Assembly (NCBI GenBank): GCA_017354065.1
Contig: JAFMRN010000082.1
Span: 1-9,021 of the forward strand
From: Solirubrobacterales bacterium
Lineage (GTDB): Bacteria > Actinomycetota > Thermoleophilia > Solirubrobacterales > Solirubrobacteraceae
Length of the DNA: 9,021 bases
Reading direction: 5' to 3'
Of the stretch, positions 6,214 to 9,021 are shown one piece after another. Numbering within the stretch: the stretch's first letter is position 1; the number at the start of each line of letters is the position of its first letter. The position numbers were made by a program, and so were the translations under genes. Below the pieces are notes generated by a model. The model was not told where the DNA came from, did not search any database, and saw only the letters and a list, made by a program, of their open reading frames with translations.

Positions 6214-7929
6214 CTACGTCTTTGCCACGTCGGGCTCTCGTTCGACGGGGACCTCACCGCGCTGGGACTCCTCGACATAGCGCCCGCCGCGCATCATCGA
6301 CGCGGCCGCGGCGATCATGCAGGCGATGATCGCGAACCCGAACGCCGTGTGCAGACCCGAGCGGAACGGCGCGGAGATCAGGTCCGGGAAGAAGGAGCGA
6401 CTCTGCATCAGGGTCTGGACGTGCGGGCTGAGCGAGTTCCACAGGTTGCCGGGAACGATCCGCTTCGGTGCGTAGCCGAGGAACGCGGTGAACAGCACCG
6501 AGACCGGCGGGGTGTGCCCGATCGTCGCCGCCGTCGACGCGCTGACGCCGTGGGCCTGGAGGCTGGAAGTCAGCGTCTTCGGGAGCTTGGAGGCCAGGCC
6601 GGCGATCATCAGCGAGAAGAAGACCCCGACTGACAGCACCTGGGCCGAGTTCTGGAAGGTCTGGTTCATCGCCGAGCCGGCGCCACGGTCGGCCACCGGC
6701 AGGCTGTTGATCACCGCGGCGCGGTTGGGGGAGGCGAACATCCCGAAGGAGATCCCCATCAGCGCCAGGATCAGCGCGAACAGGACGTAGCTGAAGTTCG
6801 TCGGCAACAGCCACAGGGCGAGGAAGCACAGCCCGGTGGCGAGCATCCCGCCGGTCGCGAACGGACGCGCGCCGTAGCGGTCAGACAGCCATCCCGACAG
6901 CGGTCCTGACGCCAGCATCCCGACGGTCAGGGGCAGCATCGCGATCCCCGCCTGCAGCGGCGTGTCAACGAAGTTGACCCCGTGCAGGGGCAGCCAGATC
7001 CCCTGCAGCCAGATGATCAGCATGAACATCAGCCCGCCGCGGGAGACGCCGGCCAAAAACGTCGACAGGGTGCCGAACGTGAACGCCCGGATCTTCAGCA
7101 GGCGCAGCCGGAACATCGGGTCCTTGTGGCGGCTCTCTACGAATATGAAAACCACAAGGAACGCCAGCCCCGCGGCCAGCAGCGCCAGCACCCTGGGGCT
7201 GGTCCAGCCCATGGAGTGGGTGCCATAGGGCCGGATCCCGTAGGTGATCGAGATCATGATCAGGATCAGGCCGATCGCGAAGCTCAGGTTGCCCGGCCAG
7301 TCGACCTTGGCGCGGTGCGGCGTCGACAGCTCCTGGAGCTTCAGATAGCCCCAGACGGTTCCGAACAGCCCGACCGGGACCGAGATCAGGAACACCAGGC
7401 GCCAGCCGATAGGCGCCAGCAGGCCGCCGAGCACGAGCCCGACGAACATGCCGGAAACGCCGACGATGTTGTTGATCCCGAGTGCCATCCCGCGCTGGCT
7501 GGCCGGGAACGCGTCAGCCAGGATCGCGGCTGAGTTGCCGAGCAGGAACGCGCCGCCGATCCCCTGCACGAGCCGGAAGATCACCAGGTACATGGCGCCC
7601 GCCTGGCCGGTCAGCCAGTCGATCGTCAAAAACAGCGACGCGACCGTGTAGATCACAAAGCCGATGTTGTAGATCCGCACGCGTCCGAACATGTCGCCCA
7701 GCCGGCCGAGCGAGACGATCAGGACGCTGGAGACGATCAGGTATCCGAGCACCATCCACAGCAGGTAGAAGCTGTTGCCGGCCTGCAACGGGTCGAGGTG
7801 GATGCCGTCGAAGATCGAGGGCATCGCGATGATCGTGATCGACCCGTCAAGCGTCGCCAGCAGCACCGCCAGCGTCGTGTTCGACAACACGAGCCACTTG
7901 TAGCCGGGGGATCGGGGCGTGACGCTCAC
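6214..7929 (-). CDS. MFS transporter of the DHA2 (14-TMS, EmrB/QacA-like) drug:H+ antiporter family
   Basis: This 571-residue integral membrane protein has the length and motif order of 14-helix DHA2 transporters. Visible motifs are LDGSITIIAMPSI (27-39, motif D1), GRLGDMFGRVR (75-85, motif A between helices 2 and 3), RLVQGIGGA (119-127, motif B) and GVSGMFVGLVLGG (157-169, the motif C region of antiporters, with the usual proline replaced by valine). The second half repeats the pattern with GWLSDRYGARP. A loop of about 60 residues near the C-terminus precedes the last helix and a charged tail (EESQRGEVPVEREPDVAKT). The GTG start at 7929-7927 has no Shine-Dalgarno, but TAATCT lies 8 bases upstream, suggesting a leaderless transcript. 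Only 36 bases separate its stop from the formate dehydrogenase alpha start, so cotranscription is likely. The substrate cannot be deduced. Members of this family export drugs and other small molecules; a role tied to formate is not shown. Confidence 0.92.
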   Translation of the reverse strand: MSVTPRSPGYKWLVLSNTTLAVLLATLDGSITIIAMPSIFDGIHLDPLQAGNSFYLLWMVLGYLIVSSVLIVSLGRLGDMFGRVRIYNIGFVIYTVASLFLTIDWLTGQAGAMYLVIFRLVQGIGGAFLLGNSAAILADAFPASQRGMALGINNIVGVSGMFVGLVLGGLLAPIGWRLVFLISVPVGLFGTVWGYLKLQELSTPHRAKVDWPGNLSFAIGLILIMISITYGIRPYGTHSMGWTSPRVLALLAAGLAFLVVFIFVESRHKDPMFRLRLLKIRAFTFGTLSTFLAGVSRGGLMFMLIIWLQGIWLPLHGVNFVDTPLQAGIAMLPLTVGMLASGPLSGWLSDRYGARPFATGGMLATGLCFLALWLLPTNFSYVLFALILALMGISFGMFASPNRAAVINSLPVADRGAGSAMNQTFQNSAQVLSVGVFFSLMIAGLASKLPKTLTSSLQAHGVSASTAATIGHTPPVSVLFTAFLGYAPKRIVPGNLWNSLSPHVQTLMQSRSFFPDLISAPFRSGLHTAFGFAIIACMIAAAASMMRGGRYVEESQRGEVPVEREPDVAKT

Positions 7930-7937
7930 GCTTACAG

Positions 7938-7943
7938 AGATTA
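7938..7943 (-). promoter_or_regulatory. Candidate -10 box (TAATCT) for the MFS/formate dehydrogenase transcript, leaderless geometry
   Basis: On the minus strand TAATCT fits the TAnnnT form of an actinobacterial -10 element. Eight bases separate it from the GTG start codon, so transcription would begin at or within two bases of the start codon. No Shine-Dalgarno precedes the GTG, and no good -35 is visible 16-18 bases upstream. The call is inference from spacing. Confidence 0.35.
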
Positions 7944-7949
7944 CTTACC

Positions 7950-7976
7950 CGCAGGCAACTTTCTGATTCGCCTGCG
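7950..7976. promoter_or_regulatory. Inverted repeat in the divergent intergenic region, candidate operator
   Basis: CGCAGGC (7950-7956) and GCCTGCG (7970-7976) are perfect 7-base inverted arms separated by 13 bases, so the arm centres are 20 bases apart, about two helical turns. The repeat sits between the divergent MFS and GroES-like genes, just upstream of both candidate -10 boxes. This is a suitable layout for a dimeric regulator acting on both promoters. No regulator gene is present in the window, and the binding protein is unknown. Confidence 0.4.
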
Positions 7977-7991
7977 TGACCGGGATCTGCG

Positions 7992-7997
7992 TACCAT
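7992..7997 (+). promoter_or_regulatory. Candidate -10 box (TACCAT) for the GroES-like gene, leaderless geometry
   Basis: TACCAT has the TAnnnT form and lies 8 bases upstream of the ATG at 8006, the same distance as the box of the divergent MFS gene. No Shine-Dalgarno precedes the ATG, which fits a leaderless message. No clear -35 is visible. The call rests on motif and spacing only. Confidence 0.33.
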
Positions 7998-8005
7998 CGC
8001 CAAGC

Positions 8006-8335
8006 ATGCGTCACGAGCTTCGCCCCCTGTTTGACCGCGTGGTGATCAAGGAGCTGGACCCCGACCGCGTGCGCCGCTCGGGTCTGGTGGTCCCGCCCGC
8101 CGATGATGAGCCGCCGCCCCAGCACGGGATCGTGCTGGCGGTCGGTCCGGGCCTGGACTGGTGGAGCCACGTCGGCGTGAAGATGCCGGTCAAACCCGGC
8201 GACCATGTCGTGTTCCCCGCCTCAGCCGGCACCTGGGTCGAGGTCGATGAGGAGCGCCTGCTGGTCTGCCGCGTCGGCGAGCTGCTGGGCGCGATGGAGC
8301 TCGTCAGCTCCGCGGCGCCCGCGCCGGAGCGCTAA
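8006..8335 (+). CDS. GroES-like (Cpn10) co-chaperonin family protein, orphan
   Basis: This 109-residue protein has the Cpn10 fold signature: LRPLFDRVVIKEL at 5-17 matches the IRPLHDRVIVKR opening of GroES, GIVLAVGPG (41-49) matches GEVLAVGNG, and VKPGDHVVFP (62-71) matches VKVGDIVIFN. The GroES mobile loop region is represented by RRSGLVVPPADDEPPPQH (23-40); LVV stands where GroES has its GroEL-binding IVL tripeptide, but the loop is shorter and proline-rich. The segment LDWWSHVGVKMP (50-61) differs from ordinary GroES, and the C-terminal tail is alanine- and proline-rich. The ATG at 8006 was chosen because the family sequence starts there; the in-frame GTG at 7976 lies inside the inverted repeat and would add ten residues unlike the family. 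No groEL is adjacent. It may be a divergent co-chaperonin for a GroEL encoded elsewhere, or a protein reusing the fold. Confidence 0.82.
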   Translation: MRHELRPLFDRVVIKELDPDRVRRSGLVVPPADDEPPPQHGIVLAVGPGLDWWSHVGVKMPVKPGDHVVFPASAGTWVEVDEERLLVCRVGELLGAMELVSSAAPAPER

Positions 8336-8341
8336 CGCGAG

Positions 8342-8384
8342 CTTTGGTGATTTGGTTCCTACGTCCGGAACTTCATTACCAAAG
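8342..8384. terminator. Long imperfect hairpin between convergent stop codons, candidate bidirectional terminator
   Basis: The arms at 8342-8359 and 8367-8384 pair with ten outer base pairs (CTTTGGT with ACCAAAG, then one G-T and two A-T pairs), a 2x2 internal loop, then six inner pairs ending GGTTCC with GGAAC plus one G-T pair, and a seven-base loop. It occupies almost all of the 50 bases between the GroES-like stop (8335) and the TPR-gene stop (8386) and is AT-richer than its surroundings. Neither strand has a clear T-run after the stem, so U-less bidirectional termination is inferred from placement and structure. Confidence 0.6.
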
Positions 8385-8385
8385 T

Positions 8386-9021
8386 TCAAGCCGCCTGCCA
8401 CGCGGCCAGCTCGGGCGGGATCGACGCGCGCGCCCGCTCCAGCAGCTCCGCTACTTCCTCGTTCTCAGGCTCCAGCGCCAAAGTCCGCTCGCATGCCGCG
8501 ATGCACTCGCTGATCCGGTCGGTCCGCGCCAGAGCGTGGGCAAACGCCGACCACGCCAACGCCGACTCGTCATCAAGCCGAGTGGCCGCCTCCGCGGCCG
8601 AGGCTTCAGCGCCGACGTCCCCGGCCAGGTGGTAGGCGAGCGCCAGGTCGAGCTGGGACTCGACCGTCGGTCCCAGGCTGCGGGCATTTTCAAGCGCTGA
8701 GATAGCCGCTTCACGGTCCATCAGCCGCAACCGCAGCCGTCCCAGCCGCGCCCAGCTGGAGGGGTCGGCCGGGGCTCGCTGGGTCACCTTCACGGCGGAC
8801 TCGGCCGCCAGGTCCAGGGCTCCCATGTCCTCATAGATCCGCGATGCGAAGCGCTCGGGCGTGGGGCGGTCCGTCTCAGCCCGCGACCAGTCCCGCACGG
8901 TGCGCCCCGCCGCGGCGAGGTTCCCGGACTGCCAGAAGGACACGGTCAACAAGCGCAGCACCGTCGGATTCGTCGGGTCCGAGTCACGCGCATAGATCAG
9001 CCGCTGGGCGGCCAGCTCCGC
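8386..9021 (-). CDS. Tetratricopeptide-repeat (TPR) protein, N-terminus beyond the window edge
   Basis: The frame is open from the right edge of the window to a TGA at 8388-8386, giving 211 visible residues and a complete C-terminus. It is alanine-, leucine- and glutamate-rich, with tandem helix-turn-helix units of about 34 residues. Good TPR-like units include ASRIYEDMGALDLAAESAVK, WARLGRLRLRLMDREAAISA, LDLALAYHLAGDVGAEASA and AHALARTDRISECIAACERT, with Pro or Asp at repeat ends (DPSSW, LEPEN). The GTG at 8961 is probably not the start, because repeat-like sequence (AAQRLIYARDSDPTNP) continues upstream to the edge. No signal peptide or enzyme domain can be seen in this part. TPR arrays bind other proteins; the partner is unknown. 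The gene converges on the GroES-like gene, and they share the hairpin between their stops. A missing N-terminal domain could change the functional call. Confidence 0.8.
   Translation of the reverse strand, partial: AELAAQRLIYARDSDPTNPTVLRLLTVSFWQSGNLAAAGRTVRDWSRAETDRPTPERFASRIYEDMGALDLAAESAVKVTQRAPADPSSWARLGRLRLRLMDREAAISALENARSLGPTVESQLDLALAYHLAGDVGAEASAAEAATRLDDESALAWSAFAHALARTDRISECIAACERTLALEPENEEVAELLERARASIPPELAAWQAA

Noticed and set aside
7976..8005. Upstream GTG start giving a 119-residue GroES-like protein
   Set aside because: The ten extra residues do not resemble Cpn10 N-termini and the codon lies in the inverted repeat; the ATG at 8006 fits the family start.
1..9021. CRISPR arrays, tRNA or rRNA genes (including selC), insertion sequences and tandem repeats
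   Set aside because: No regularly spaced repeats, cloverleaf-like sequence, transposase gene or terminal repeats were seen; the gaps between genes (36, 76 and 50 bases) are too short to hold a tRNA(Sec) gene together with the structures already described.

Overview
The window is GC-rich throughout, uses GTG as well as ATG starts, and is packed with genes; the longest gap is 76 bases. Codon bias, the NrfD-type formate dehydrogenase and the probable leaderless starts suggest a high-GC actinobacterium, possibly a deep-branching one such as Thermoleophilia. That placement is inference. The centre of the window is a selenocysteine-dependent, membrane-bound formate dehydrogenase, with a gene for selenocysteine synthesis beside it.

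Layout, left to right. The 3' two-thirds of selA (selenocysteine synthase) runs on the + strand to 899. A minus-strand block, transcribed right to left, meets it tail to tail: an MFS transporter (6214-7929), formate dehydrogenase alpha (2929-6177), the four-cluster ferredoxin-like beta subunit (1904-2932) and an NrfD-type membrane subunit (867-1916). The three dehydrogenase genes overlap one another by 4 and 13 bases, so they are an operon; the transporter lies 36 bases upstream and is probably part of it. From a 76-base divergent intergenic region an orphan GroES-like gene runs on the + strand (8006-8335). It converges on a TPR-repeat protein (minus strand, 8386 to the window edge), with a long hairpin between the two stop codons.

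The main reading is that the alpha subunit is a single 1082-residue selenoprotein. Its frame is crossed by one TGA at 5616-5614 (minus strand), exactly where formate dehydrogenase-N carries its catalytic selenocysteine. Eleven bases past this TGA is a perfect 7-bp hairpin with a GGTCT loop, the loop known from the E. coli formate dehydrogenase SECIS. A standard gene caller would break this gene in two. SelA converts Ser-tRNA(Sec) to Sec-tRNA(Sec), which is needed to decode this codon, so the two convergent units are functionally linked; selB, selC and selD are not in the window.

The proposed complex oxidises formate at a Mo/W-bis-MGD centre with selenocysteine. Electrons pass through five [4Fe-4S] clusters (one in alpha, four in beta) to an NrfD quinone-reactive membrane subunit that replaces the cytochrome b subunit of E. 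coli FdnI. No twin-arginine signal is visible on alpha, so the active site probably faces the cytoplasm. The transporter, GroES-like and TPR genes have no demonstrable role in formate metabolism.
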